Positions 10,237-63,113 of a stretch of DNA of 64,000 nucleotides are shown here, piece after piece. This DNA comes from Mesostigma viride (Eukaryota > Streptophyta > Mesostigmatophyceae > Mesostigmatales > Mesostigmataceae). Made by a program: the position numbers and the translations under genes. The stretch spans positions 846,759 through 910,758 of the forward strand of contig RPFO01000138.1 of assembly GCA_009746045.1 (NCBI GenBank), written 5' to 3'. A model generated the notes under the pieces. That model worked only from the letters and a program-made list of their open reading frames with translations. It made no database searches and was not told where the DNA came from. Within the stretch, counting starts at the first letter, position 1. Each line of letters starts with the position of its first letter.

Positions 10237-11411
10237 GAACGTGCCACAGTCCTTAAACAGCAAGGGTAGGCTGCCCATGCACGGAAGAAAATTGATTCCG
10301 GTGGTTGTGTCTCCGGGTTACTCATTCCTCCATGGGTCGCGCATGCCGTACTGGGGAGACGTTAAAAACTTATGAGCTCAAGGCAGCTCTCAGAGCAAGA
10401 CTGTCACATAAGGATGAGTCACACTCTAAAAACTGTCCGAGCGCACAGCATTACGTACCCTCTCTGGGTCGGGCATGAATTCCATTGTTAACCGTGAACT
10501 AATACTATCAAGATCACCAACACCTAGGTAGAAACCTCCGATACCAATGTAACGACTAAAAATGTTGTGTTTGCAACAGCCTCAGTATAAGCATTAGCGT
10601 GAAAAGATCTTTATACCTGGGTTGGAGTCTTGACAGATAACTTCACGTCCAGAGAAGCAATGAAGATGAAGCTTCAACGGTTAAGGGATTGAGTCCCCAC
10701 CCTTGTTAGACACAACAGACAAGTTGTTTTCCAAGTCGACTATATCTGTTGAAGTTATAGTCGACTTTTGGCAAGGGTTGTTTGCTTGATGAAACAAGGA
10801 AATCCTTGAATTACACCATAGGTTTGGTTCTCACGTACGCTACTCTCCACGACCTCCACAAACAGGATAAAAGTCATCGTGCATGCAGAGTCAGCTCAAT
10901 CCTAACCCGAAAGGACCAATCAAATGTGAGGAAGCACTCAAGGTAAGATCCCGTCCTCTAAATTCACAAACAACACAAGGCCAGCACTACAGAATCTCCG
11001 TGACCTGGAACAAGATCCACCAGGTGCAAGAGTCGTACAGAGAATCTAATACTGACTGAACTAGGCCATTCAAAGTACCCCACGTGGATCAGGCCACGAC
11101 CAATGAGGGTAGAACAATAATTCGACAAGTCTCAGCAGGCCCAACACTCATCATACTTCGAAGCCTCATAACTGTTCTAAATAATTGTCCTAAAGAACTC
11201 AAAGTAAGATCAACAGTAGGAAAACTTTGGATGTAACATTTGGTTGTTACACTGTGATGGACTTGCATTTTTGTGGGATGTCTAGAATAACGATGTTCAA
11301 GATGCCTCAGGCAAGTTTCCAGCCTCAACTGAGCACATCTTGTATGGAAACTGCAATGAAATGTCATGAAAAATACGAAAACGCACATTTTTGCTAGCAT
11401 TTGGTGGCATT
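10237..11411. other. no gene recognised; one strong hairpin
   Basis: AT-richer sequence without a coding motif on either strand. An inverted repeat with 11-base arms AGTCGACTATA / TATAGTCGACT lies at 10734-10744 and 10756-10766 with an 11-base loop. A 114-residue minus-strand frame (11433-11089) overlaps the next element and resembles nothing I know. Confidence 0.4.
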
Positions 11412-11832
11412 TATGCTCACGTGACGCAGTCACGTGTCTATTAATTAACTAATTAATTGGTGGCATTTTGTCACCAAATGCGGTTGGATGACGGTCATTC
11501 AATCTAATGACGGTCCATCAGATCTTGTGTACCGTCATTAGTCATGAGTATCAACTTACTTCCAAACAGCCATGTCAAGAACTCTTTATTTGCATATAAG
11601 AAGGTACTTGTTGATATTAAAATATGGAAAACTGGTAAAAATAGACATGCCAAAAATAGGTCAGTTAATTAATTAATTAATAGACACGTGACTGCGTCAT
11701 GCACATGTCAAATAGGTCAGTTGAGGTCTGGTAAGTCCGGAAAGAACTTTGCAATCCTTCTACTGGTGTCCTAAAAATGCTTCCTATTAATTAATTAATT
11801 AATAGACACGTGACTGCGTCACGTGAGCATAA
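11412..11832. mobile_element. MITE-like element with long terminal inverted repeats
   Basis: The left arm (11412 to about 11459) and right arm (about 11786 to 11832) are inverted copies of about 46 bases, beginning TTATGCTCACGTGACGCAG and running into TTAATTAA repeats. The right arm contains the inner inverted repeat CACGTGAC-TGC-GTCACGTG. A third copy of the arm lies inside at about 11664-11700 in the right-arm orientation, so the element looks nested or internally duplicated. It has no coding capacity. A target duplication could not be assigned. Confidence 0.65.
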
Positions 11833-11880
11833 GTCCTCAGTGGGAGGGGAACATGGGATGGAATGGATGGTATAAGCTAT

Positions 11881-13195
11881 CTAGGTCCTAGTTACAGGGG
11901 TGTGGGCACCGCGGCCCGAATCGCTATGACTGCCATACTTGGTCACACGCGGAGCCCCCACAGGCTTGGGGGTGGTCTCCTTCATCACTACTTGCCATCT
12001 ATCCTTGCGCACCATCTGCCTCCATATTACAGACAAACCAGGAGGCTGCCCGGGGGTGAGCCCGTCACGTCTAGTGTAGCACATGTCCATGCCGAGTCTA
12101 TCACGAAAAGTCCACGGGTGGCGGCCCTGCCGCGCGCGGCCGGGGGCACGCCAGGTGAGGACATAGCGCCCAGGCTGGGCGGGCTTGGTGCCAGCTAGTC
12201 TATCTGATGTATCTACCTGATCTGTGCGGGCCAGGTGCCCGGCTAGGCCCAGGCGCCTGTGCCTAATAATGTGGGAAACATAGGGCAAATCAGCGTACAA
12301 ATCCTCATTACTAATGTGCAAACCAAAGGGGATGTTAAGGGCCTTGCGCAGCATCTTGGTGACGGCGCCGTCGAGTCGTTGCTCCAGCTCCTGCATCAGT
12401 GTCCACGTCTCGGCGCCGTAGGTCAGGATCGTCAGAATGACGACCTTGAAGAGGTCACGCTTGACGATCCGGGGTAGGGCGGGGTTGCTCCACCAGCGGC
12501 GGTGGTCATTGCGCCCACGCCATGCCGATCCGTGTCGTCATGTCGTCCTCGCAGTCGGGAAGCCAACTGCCGAGCAGCTTGAAGCGGCCTGAAGGAGGCA
12601 TAGTTGACCTCGGCATCGTCTAAGAGGCGGAGTGTGGGTGGGGGCCCTGCCATGCCGAGGGCCAGGGCCTCCGTTTTGGGGCTGATTTCTAGACCAACCG
12701 CCCGAGCCTCGAGCGCCAGGCAGTCCAGCCAAAGTTGGGCAGACTCCGGCTTCTCGATGAGCGTGATGTCGTCGGCATAAATGAGGTCAGCTAGTAAATT
12801 CTGCTTGTTAGTCGGCCCCCCTTCCCCAAGCTCGTTCGTGATCGCTAGGCCAGGGGCACGGCCTGCAATGCTAGCAAAGCGAGCACGTGCCTGGCGCATA
12901 ACATAATCCACTACAATAATAAACAGGCTTCCTATACTAAGATCTATAGCATGTTTCGACTACATTTGCATCGTACAGGAGTTATAAGGCTGTTTTTTGG
13001 CACTTTCAGACCGTTGTGCAGTGGGAAAACCGGCCGTCAACTCCAGTGCGGAGGCGATGATGGGAGTAGAGGCGCTGGCACAGGTCAAGGAGCGAGGCGT
13101 ACGACCCATAAAACACGAGCTCCAGTATCTTGATGGATGGCATGTCGAAATAGCCGGATCTCTCGACGTCAAAGGTGGCAAATAACCTGTCGACG
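11881..13195 (-). pseudogene. LINE (non-LTR) reverse transcriptase remnant
   Basis: On the minus strand the pieces follow the order of a non-LTR reverse transcriptase. Motif A is at about 13195-13140 (LIDVDRLFATFDVERSGYFD). A motif-B neighbour LFIIVVDYVMRQA is at about 12920, and the catalytic motif C LIYADDITLIE at about 12780. The thumb FKLLGSWLPDCEDD, then RIGMAWAQ, is at about 12600, followed by LTYGAETWTLMQELEQRLDG near 12390 and a C-terminal region to 11881. Stops lie between motifs A and B, and the frame changes near 12600 and again near 12480, so it is dead. Endonuclease and fingers are missing: 5' truncation is usual for LINE copies. Confidence 0.8.
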
Positions 13196-14879
13196 TCAAT
13201 TAGTCACGCTCAGACCAGCTAGGTTCGCCTGGGCGACTGCGCTTGGGTTCAGGCGCGATGCAGAGGGCGAGCTGTCAAGCCCGGAAGGGGTCTGGGCGAC
13301 CACCAGTGCGCGACTAGTGTCACCGCTGCCTGCCGGACCTGAGGGCGAAGTTGCAGCCGGAGCTGCAGACGTATTTTTAGGGCTTAGCGCAGCCGCCAGG
13401 CTGGGTTGCGTATAGGAGCGTTTGCTCGTCATATATTGCGCAATAGCTTCGGAAAACTATATCAGTGTGTGCGTCTTAGAAAGACGATTTTGGTGCCCAA
13501 ACGTGAAAGTTATGAGCTCCGCCGTCAGCCATGGCTACCACGTGGCTCGTGGCTCGAGGCTCCGGGATGGGCCTTTATATTCTCCCAAACCGGAGGGAGG
13601 GAGGGAGCTAGGGAGGGAATGCGATGTTCAAACTTGGCTGGGACTACTAGGTCGGCCAGCAACTGCTGTGTATATAGTTCATGGCAGGTTTACCGATCTT
13701 TCTAGCTGGAATGTCCTTGGGGGCAGATTATAGATTAGTAGCCTATAATAGAGATTTCGGTGGCTCAGTCACCACCCACCCTCATCAGTCCATGGAATGG
13801 TACGTGCTACACGACCCCCTGGCAAAATGGAGGCATGTTATACTGTATAATTTTTTTTTGGGCAGTTGTAATTCACCGTTGCAAGGAAAGCAAATACAAA
13901 TATATTGTTCATTTTCTTACTCATCTTGGAATGACCATGCTCTTTTCTAAATTCAAATGGGTAGTTGCATGCAGAGACGGCACCCATTATCCAGCTTATT
14001 CATTGACTGCCCTGTTGCGCGAAATTTGCTTGCACTTCGACAATTCCTTGAAGGGTAGCAAAAAAGAATAAACGTCCGGTAACTGAGGTTGTTGCCCGTC
14101 CTCAATTCTTCACTCATTCCATAAAATCAACCGGGAGACCAAAGAGTGGGCCGCATGTTCCACGGCCTGCATATTTCACGGTCTGAAAACACTTTCAAGT
14201 TTCAGACGGTTGCATTTACTCTCATGCATCCCAGTGAGGCAACTTTGGGCTCCCTCTGATGCAGCGTTTGCCATACGCATGTGCTTGCATGGCAGGCCTG
14301 TGCTCTTCCACCCGTCACTAGGATGGCACCACGCCACCCCATTTTGTGAAGGTGTCCACAGGAGACTAGGGTTTCCCGTCATCGTGCACACAAGACTCTT
14401 GCGCTGCTGGCCCGGTGCCCTCTACCACTGCCCGTTCTGCATGCAACAGGCAACTCAGGTGGCGATGCACGCCCAATGTACCATAGACAGTGCATAACGC
14501 AAAAGCGTCCCCTGGGAGGGCAGGGAGTGGCTGTGGCTGGCGCTGCGGAAGACTCATTCATCAGCCGTTGCAAGTGCCACACTCATCAGGTGCTGGGCCT
14601 AGGTCCGCCGCAGCAGGCATGCTGCGCTGCTCGCTTGAACCGGCGCATGTGGAATCTTCAGGCGGCAACGCATCACATATGCCCATGCAGAGCTGTTGCC
14701 TCGCACCACAAATACTAGTATGCACGGAGCTAACGAATAGGCTCAAGTCTAGGTAACAGGATGCCACGTCGCTCGTAGGCAAAACAGCGTGGACACAGGC
14801 ACGGGCACTGAACATGTGCGTGCCACCCTGTAACTGCTATTGCGGGCGGCAGCTGCGCAGGTGGCGCCCCGCCAGCGTT
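13196..14879. other. no gene recognised (3' flank of the glycosyltransferase gene)
   Basis: Short frames only, none with a recognisable domain. A GGGA-rich patch lies near 13595-13620 and a nine-T run near 13851. The right part probably contains the 3' UTR of the minus-strand gene ending at 14880; I saw no clear TGTAA on that strand close to the stop. Confidence 0.4.
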
Positions 14880-15813
14880 CTAGCGCGCGGGCATGGAGCG
14901 GCCCACCACAATGTCCCCATCTGAGCAGCGCTGCGAGATGAACATGGCACGCGGCTGGCTGCCCCCTGGCTGGAAGGTGAGCATGTGCTTGGAGCCCGCA
15001 AACTCGGCCAAGATCACCTCTGCTTGGCCCGCGACCAGGCCCCACTCCCCCTTGCCCCAGGGCGTGGTCAGCATCCCGTCACGCGCAAACACCAGCCCAC
15101 TCATGCCGCTCCAAGACCAGCTCCCTGCAGTAACCGCCGCCGCCACTGCCGATGTTTCCAGTTCCCCCGACCTCAAGCGGTGCGCCTCCGCCCCGCACAG
15201 CAGCGACAGCTCCGCGCCCGCGTCCTCCCGCATTGGCAGCAGCTTCAAAGCCTCGGTGTGCCGCTTGACGTAGGCGTCCACGGTGGCGGCAGCCAGCTGT
15301 GCGCGCGCGGAGTCCGGCGTGTAGCTGGCGCGCACGGCCACCGGGACAAACCCGCGCGTGTTGGAGGGGGCAAAGTCGTGGGAGGGCCGCAGCAGCCGCA
15401 GCAGTGTTTTGCTGTTGGCAAAGCAGAAGTAGTTGAGCACGCGCACCGACACGCCGATGCCCACGTAGCCACCGTGTGAGGGCAGGAAGAGCTCCTTGTT
15501 GAACGCGAGGCGCTCGGGGGAGGCCAGCCGGCGGTCCTCCCCCTTGCCCTGCAACGCCGCCGTGGCCCCGTTGTCGCTGTAGTGCTGCAGCAGCGCGCGG
15601 GCGACATGCGTGGCGAGGCGGACCACCTCGTGTGTGGCCTGCAGGTAGGCAAACCCGGGGTCGCGCGTGGACTGGCGGGTGCCATGCGCGTAGCGAGACC
15701 AGCCCATCAGCGGGTCATCAATCACGTGGTCGTAACCGTACGCGCTCTGATCATCCCACCCGTCCGACATCACCTCCACCTCGCTGTCGCGGTACACATG
15801 CTGCCAGGGGTCC
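14880..15813 (-). CDS. glycosyltransferase exon 4: rest of domain 2 and C-terminal part
   Basis: Starts after TTCGCAG at 15814 with the split Arg and DPWQHVYRDSEVEVMSDGWDD, then RDPGFAYLQATHEVVRL, NKELFLPSHGGYVGIGVSVR and FCFANSKTLLRLLR. The position of FANSK matches FLNSK in domain 1, showing the two domains are duplicates. The C-terminal part has WSWSGMSGLVFARDGMLTTP, then WGKGEWG, and ends MPAR at the TAG (14880-14882). Confidence 0.85.
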
Positions 15814-18800
15814 CTGCGAAGGGAAAAAAAAGGGGTGAGAGAAGGGGCATGTGGCGGAATGGGTGCGACCGGTCAGCGTTGGCAGCACCCAAAACAGGGA
15901 GCAGCCGCCTTTACCACCTTCAAAAGTTGACGACAAGGCAACAACGACAATTATAGCTCTGCTAGGCCACCGTTTGTCCGGTCGGTTGGGTACCCACTCG
16001 TGTCGCGATAGGATCACTATAGCAATCTATGTCACTGTGATGGCTTCGCTGGGCAACAGCTCCTCAGGGGGCTTGATTTACTCTAAGCCACAACCCTGCT
16101 ACGCGGCAGCATGACAATAGCAGCACATGGCAGTTTGCAGGGAAAATATAAGATGGCATTCATTCGCCCTCTGCAGCTCTTGGCTGGTACCGAGGAAAGA
16201 GCTACTCAGCTCTTCAACTCCCAGGCATTTCATGCTCCTCAATGCACTCATTCAGCGGTGCATCCAAACTCCAGCGCATGTCTACCCCTGCACCACCATC
16301 GGGTTGCTCCACCCAAGCCCTCGACCAGGTATATGGATGGCAACAGCCCGGCTATATGCGCGCATGCCGCCACTCACCGCAGGAAAACAGTGCCTGAGTC
16401 GACCAGCAATATGTTGTGGCCCAGAGCCAGCAGCAAGCGGGCGACGGCCCACTTTTGCACATCCGGGGGTGGCGCCATGCGGCTGCCAGCCACCCCCACT
16501 AGCCCATCCGGCACCTCCACCACACTGGCCCCCATTGCGCGCGTCGATGCCTCCCCCTCCCACCCTTTGGGCGCGACCACCAGCACGCTACCCGCCACGC
16601 CCACCGTGCGCGCCGACTGCCACAGCTGGGCCAGCGCCGCAGTCTCCCCCTCCAGATGGCCAGGGACCACCAGGATGAGCTCCGATAGGGTGACCCCCTT
16701 GGTGGACGAGGGGGAGGCAGGGCTGCGGCCGGCCTGCACCGCCACAGTGCCCGCCGCCATGCACAGTGGCACTGCAGCAGATGCTGCTGGGGAAGACCCC
16801 CCCAGCAGCGCGCCCAGCCGCCGCACGCACCAATCGCGCAGGCCCACGCCCGCCACCGCCGCAGTTGCCTGCCCCACGCCCGGCACAAAACGCAGCTCGT
16901 GGTCTAGCCCTGGCAGCCGCCCCTCCCAGGGTGCCTGCGGGGCGCACCTCTGCTCGAGCGCGGCGCGCCGGCTCTCGGGCAACCAAATCCGCGAGGTCAC
17001 GAAGCCGTCGTTCACGCTGTGCAGCGCCCCTGCCTCTAGTTCCGCCGCCGTCACCGGGTTGGGCTGGCACCCGTTGGAGTTGGGCGGGCAGCGGTCGAGC
17101 GCGTCATGAACCCCGTTGAGATAGTAGTCGGCGACAAGCACCATCTTCGCGGGCTTGTCGGTGTGGTAGTTGACGTGGCAGGCGACCGGGGCCAGGTCCT
17201 TTTTCAGCACCGGGTTGAAGCGCACGATGCGGAAGAGAACCTGAGGGAGATACGAGGCAGCCAGGAGGAAGCATCAAGGCCGGGGGGAGGGTGTGTGTGT
17301 GTGTCAGCACAGCCATGCTACAGCACGAACCCTGAGCAAATGGCGGCCATGATGGGTGGGTGAGGTGGGATGGATATGCCCATGCGACCTCCCGCAGCAG
17401 CCCACGGCATCCCATGCGTGTGCCCATCCCCGTGGCATCGCATGCTCTCGGTGCCTGTTGCGCTGGGTGGCCGTCCAAGGGATGGGCACAAAGCCACCTC
17501 AACACAACCATCTCATCGGACCTCACCTTGGAGTGGAGGAAGCAGAGGGGGCTCACCTTGGAGTGGAGGGAGCAGAGGGGGCTCACCTTGGAGTGGAGGA
17601 AGCAGAGGGGGCTCACCTTGGAGTGGAGGAAGCAGAGGGGGCTCACCTTGGAGTGGAGGAAGCAGAGGGGGCTCACCTTGGAGCTGAGGAAGCAGAGGGG
17701 CCTCACCTTGGAGTGGAGGGAGCAGAGGGGGCTCACCTTGGAGTGGAGGAAGCAGAGGGGGCTCACCTTGGAGTGGAGGAAGCAGAGGGGGCTCACCTTG
17801 GAGTGGAGGAAGCAGAGGGGGCTCACCTTGGAGTGGAGGAAGCAGAGGGGGCTCACCTTGGAGTGGAGGAAGCAGAGGGGGCTCACCTTGGAGTGGAGGA
17901 AGCAGAGGGGGCTCACCTTGGAGTGGAGGAAGCAGAGGGGGCTCACCTTGGAGTGGAGGAAGCAGAGGGGGCTCACCTTGGAGTGGAGGAAGCAGAGGGG
18001 GCTCACCTTGGATTGGAGGAAGCAGAGGGAGCTCACCTTGGAGTTGAGGAAGCAGAGGGGGCTCATCACGCGCACGGAGCACCCTGCAGTGAGGTGTCCA
18101 TCGTGGGAGGGCAGGAACAGCTCCAGGTTGTACCCGCTCTGGTCCCACAGGTCCTCAGTCGCCATGCGGTGCTCCATGATCACCATCAGCCGGCTGCTGG
18201 CGTACGTCGCGCGCACGTACCACAGCCCGCTGTTGAGCGCGGAGATGCGCAGGGAGGCGCCGTGGCGGAACGCGCTTGCCTCGCCGGCCAGCGGGTCGTC
18301 CACGTCATCCAGGAAGCCGTGCGAGGTGCCGTTGTCCCACCCGTCGGTCATGCCCTCCACGTCAGCATCGCGGTGGATGTACGGGAAGGGGTCGCGCATG
18401 TAGACGACGTCTGTGTCGGTCAGAAGCACGCTGCAGCCAACGCCCACAAACTCCTTCAGTATGCCAAACTTCTGCGCGCTGACCTGGCGCGCTCATGCAG
18501 CACGCGGCGGGCACACGCCCCAGGCAGAGGGAGGGGGAAGAGGAATGCATACAGTGTGTGTGTGTGTGTGTGGCGGGGAAGGGGACGAGGGTTGGTGAGT
18601 GGGCAAATGGGGGGGGGGCAGCGGTGGGAAACTGGCATGAGCGGATATGCGCGCGCTGACATCAGAGCACGGGCTGCTGACATCAGGGTGAATGCCCGCA
18701 GCCATGATGGGAGCTGTTGGCAAGTGCACCCTGGAGCATACTATCGCAACCCATACGCCCATCTGGCAGCCCCTCGGCAAAAGCCAGGTCGCGTGTAAAA

Positions 18801-19893
18801 GTATAAGGGCCGGGGTTGAACACAGCCAGGGTAGACAGGTGCCTTCCCCAGCGGAACAGCGCGGGGGAGGAGCGTGGGCTGACAACAAAATGGGTGCACT
18901 GTGGGTGACGTACGCACTTCCACTGGTGACAGGCCAGGCCAGGCCCCCCATTACAGCGAATGACACGCACACATTTTCAACCACTATTCTTTTTGTCGCC
19001 CACTAGCAGGGCACCTTGTGATTCCCTTGTGCCGAGTTGGGGCGGAAGTAGTAGGGCACACCCTGCGCCTGCATCTTGGCGGCCAGGCTCTCATCGAGCG
19101 CGACCACCATGAAGTTGGGGATGCCGATGCGCTTGATGGAGTCTAGGAAGCCCTGCAGGCCTGGCGCCGCGCTGTTGGCAACCGCCACCATGACCTCGCG
19201 GTTTATGGCGACGCGTGACAGCACCTCACACAGCTGCTCATGGCCGCCACAGTTGACGGGGAAGGGGCCGTCCTCGGGGGCCACTAGGTGCAGCTTCTTG
19301 GCCACGCCAGCCACCACGGGGGGAGGGTGGCAGTCCGGCGCCTCGCCATTGACGAGGACAAACGGGTCTGGGTACGTGGGAGCCCAGGGGGTGAGGCTCT
19401 CCAGCTGCTCCTCCCCCACAGGGCCCGCCTGTGCGACTGTCACGGTGCCAGATTTTGCCACGACAGCTGAAGTGGGCCGAAGGGAGGAAGCACCCACGGT
19501 AAGAGGAGCGTCACTAGCAGCGCCGGAGGACGCCTGTATGGCCGCCGTAGCGGCAGCTAGCACGTCGTCTGCCCGCGCAAGAACCTGTCCGGACGAGCTG
19601 GAGTCGATAGACTCTGTTGGTGCCGAAAGCATGCTCGGGAGATGGGCTTCGGATGCGAGATTTTGCACACGTGCCGAGAATGGGTCCTTCGTGGCGGAAT
19701 CCGTGGGCACTGACGAATGCCAGCCGTGCCGTGGATCGGGGTGCAGGCTCGCAGGAGCAGTAATCATGCCCGTACCCAATAGAAGAAGAGGAGCAGCGAT
19801 TGACAACGAAATTACAAATGGCCATATCCACGACGCACCCCTACGTGGCGCCTGCAGCACGGAACGGAAATGCCATGTGCAGACAATAAGCAA
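14880..19893 (-). CDS. tandem-domain GT77-like nucleotide-diphospho-sugar transferase, type II membrane protein
   Basis: Four exons: 19893-19015, 18483-18037, 17240-16378 and 15813-14880. They join in phase (879+447+863+934 nt) into 1040 residues. Residues 22-45 are a single hydrophobic anchor after a short basic N-terminus, so a Golgi/ER type II topology is likely. Domain 1 (about 225-510) has the family order KFGILKEF, LLTDTDVVY (DxD at 316/318), DVEGMTDGWDN, LNSGLWYVRAT, FLNSKVLFRIV and HVNYHTDK. Domain 2 (about 625-930) repeats the order but reads LLVDSGTVF where domain 1 has DTD. A C-terminal beta-rich part (about 945-1040, WSWSGMSGLVF...TPWGKGEWG) follows. This is the Nucleotid_trans (PF03407) family, which in plants contains arabinosyltransferases of extensins; the sugar here is unknown. 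The end of exon 2 is a tandem array of donor sites, so length may vary. Confidence 0.88.
16378..17240 (-). CDS. glycosyltransferase exon 3: end of domain 1, linker, start of domain 2
   Basis: Begins after CTCAG at 17241 with VLFRIVRFNPVLKKDLAPVA, then CHVNYHTDKPAKM, which ends domain 1. A linker with DRCPPNSNGCQP and SRIWLPESRRAAL follows. Domain 2 starts at GVTLSELILVVPGHLEGETA and continues to DVQKWAVARLLLALGHNIL and LLVDSGTVFL. Donor GTGAGT at 16377 splits the following Arg codon. The D-S-G at residues 723-725 replaces the DxD of domain 1. Confidence 0.85.
17521..18060 (-). repeat. 30-bp tandem repeat of the exon 2 end and its 5' splice site, 18 units
   Basis: Exactly 540 bases, 18 units of 30 bp. 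On the gene's strand each unit reads as the last 24 coding bases of exon 2 plus the first bases of the intron, and each contains CAAG|GTGAG. Donors fall every 30 bases from 18037 down to 17527. Units nearest the exon core (FLNS, FLQS) and a few others differ by one base; the middle is uniform. The in-frame product of one unit is a decapeptide (V-S-P-L-C-F-L-H-S-K), with no stop in the array. Confidence 0.97.
18037..18483 (-). CDS. glycosyltransferase exon 2: DxD-bearing core of domain 1
   Basis: Encodes VSAQKFGILKEFVGVGCS, then LLTDTDVVYMRDPFPYIHRD with the metal/nucleotide-binding DxD. DVEGMTDGWDN, LNSGLWYVRATYASSRL and NLELFLPSHDG follow, ending SPLCFLNSK. The stated 3' limit (18037) uses the first of 18 identical donors; the last possible donor is at 17527. 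Using the first one joins FLNSK to VLFRIVRF, the family's uninterrupted pattern. Confidence 0.85.
19015..19893 (-). CDS. glycosyltransferase exon 1: membrane anchor, stem, start of domain 1
   Basis: The start MLIVCTWHF is followed by a hydrophobic segment at residues 22-45. A Ser/Ala-rich stem runs to about 190. Domain 1 begins with VAINREVMVAVANSAAPGLQ and NFMVVALDESLAAKMQ, the usual Rossmann-like opening of the family. The exon closes with NSAQGNHK at 19015, and the intron starts GTGCCC at 19014. The next in-frame residues (VSAQKFGILKEF) sit after a CAG at 18484-18486, restoring the family pattern. A start further upstream cannot be excluded. Confidence 0.85.
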
Positions 19894-20862
19894 CGTTATG
19901 GATTACAAGCTTGGGGGGGTTCTAACCTTCGCGTACAACGCAAAGCGACAAATGACTTCGAAAATTCAAATTATAGCTGACTTGGAAAATACAGCACTAC
20001 AAAACTAAACCAGGAAAATCTGTCACGCAAAAGGAGGTGGCATACCTGCTGCCTCATTCTTGAATGGCCGCGGCGAAGTCCAGAATTCTACTTATCTAAA
20101 AGAATTATTCCAGTTTCCAAAAACACCATTGGTCAGCATAATTCTGAAGCGCAGCGTGCAAGCTGCATGGCTTGAGTTGCAGAGTGAGAATGCGAAGTGC
20201 AGCAGTGCAAAAGGCCAGGGGTGACATGAAAGAACTTTGACACGCACACGGCCATGGCTGCCTAAATAATGACCCGGGAGCCCGTAATGGGCCATTTTGC
20301 GAGGAGCACCTTGATTGGTTTATAGTTGTGGAAAAGTAGTTGATGCATGGCTATCAGCGTATAGGTACTAAGACTGCCACTTGTGCGCAATTTTGGGATT
20401 GCCTTGCATCGGAAGGGCAAAACCCTGCTGGTTCTGTACGTTGCTGGCTGTGCATGTACTGGTGGTCGGGGAAGCTGTGCGCGTGCATGACTCTTAACTA
20501 ATCGAGGGTTCCTCCTTGAAAAAAGCAAGCAGGCCTGTCAATATGCCGTTCCCGTGAGCGCAGTAAGGGCACATTGCGCGGCCAGGCCATGATCAGCCGT
20601 TAATTTGCCGGGGGGCGAAACAATTTGGTCCTGAAGGTTACCTAGTCTTCAAATTTCAGAACTTCCATCATAAAACGACTGCTGCCGACAGCCATGGCGG
20701 AACCAACCGTGGCCATTTGCATTGTGTTTAGACATTTAAACAAAAGGGATGTTCCGCTTTCTATAGAGGTGTCAGTCGCAATCGCTAACGCCCCTTTCCC
20801 ACGCACGTGATCAAATTAATACGCGGCTTCTAGTGAATCAGTTGTCTGCCTGCGCCATCGAC
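19894..20862. promoter_or_regulatory. divergent intergenic region, presumed bidirectional promoter
   Basis: The only space between the minus-strand glycosyltransferase start (19893) and the plus-strand carboxypeptidase start (20863). It is AT-richer than the flanking exons and has no coding motif. It must hold both 5' UTRs and promoters unless an upstream non-coding exon exists. No TATA box could be assigned with confidence. Confidence 0.5.

Positions 20863-63113
<42,251 letters not shown>

Noticed and set aside
17356..18798. Plus-strand frames with GVEEAEGAHL repeats
   Set aside because: Antisense shadow of the 30-bp donor array; the minus strand carries the conserved glycosyltransferase exons.
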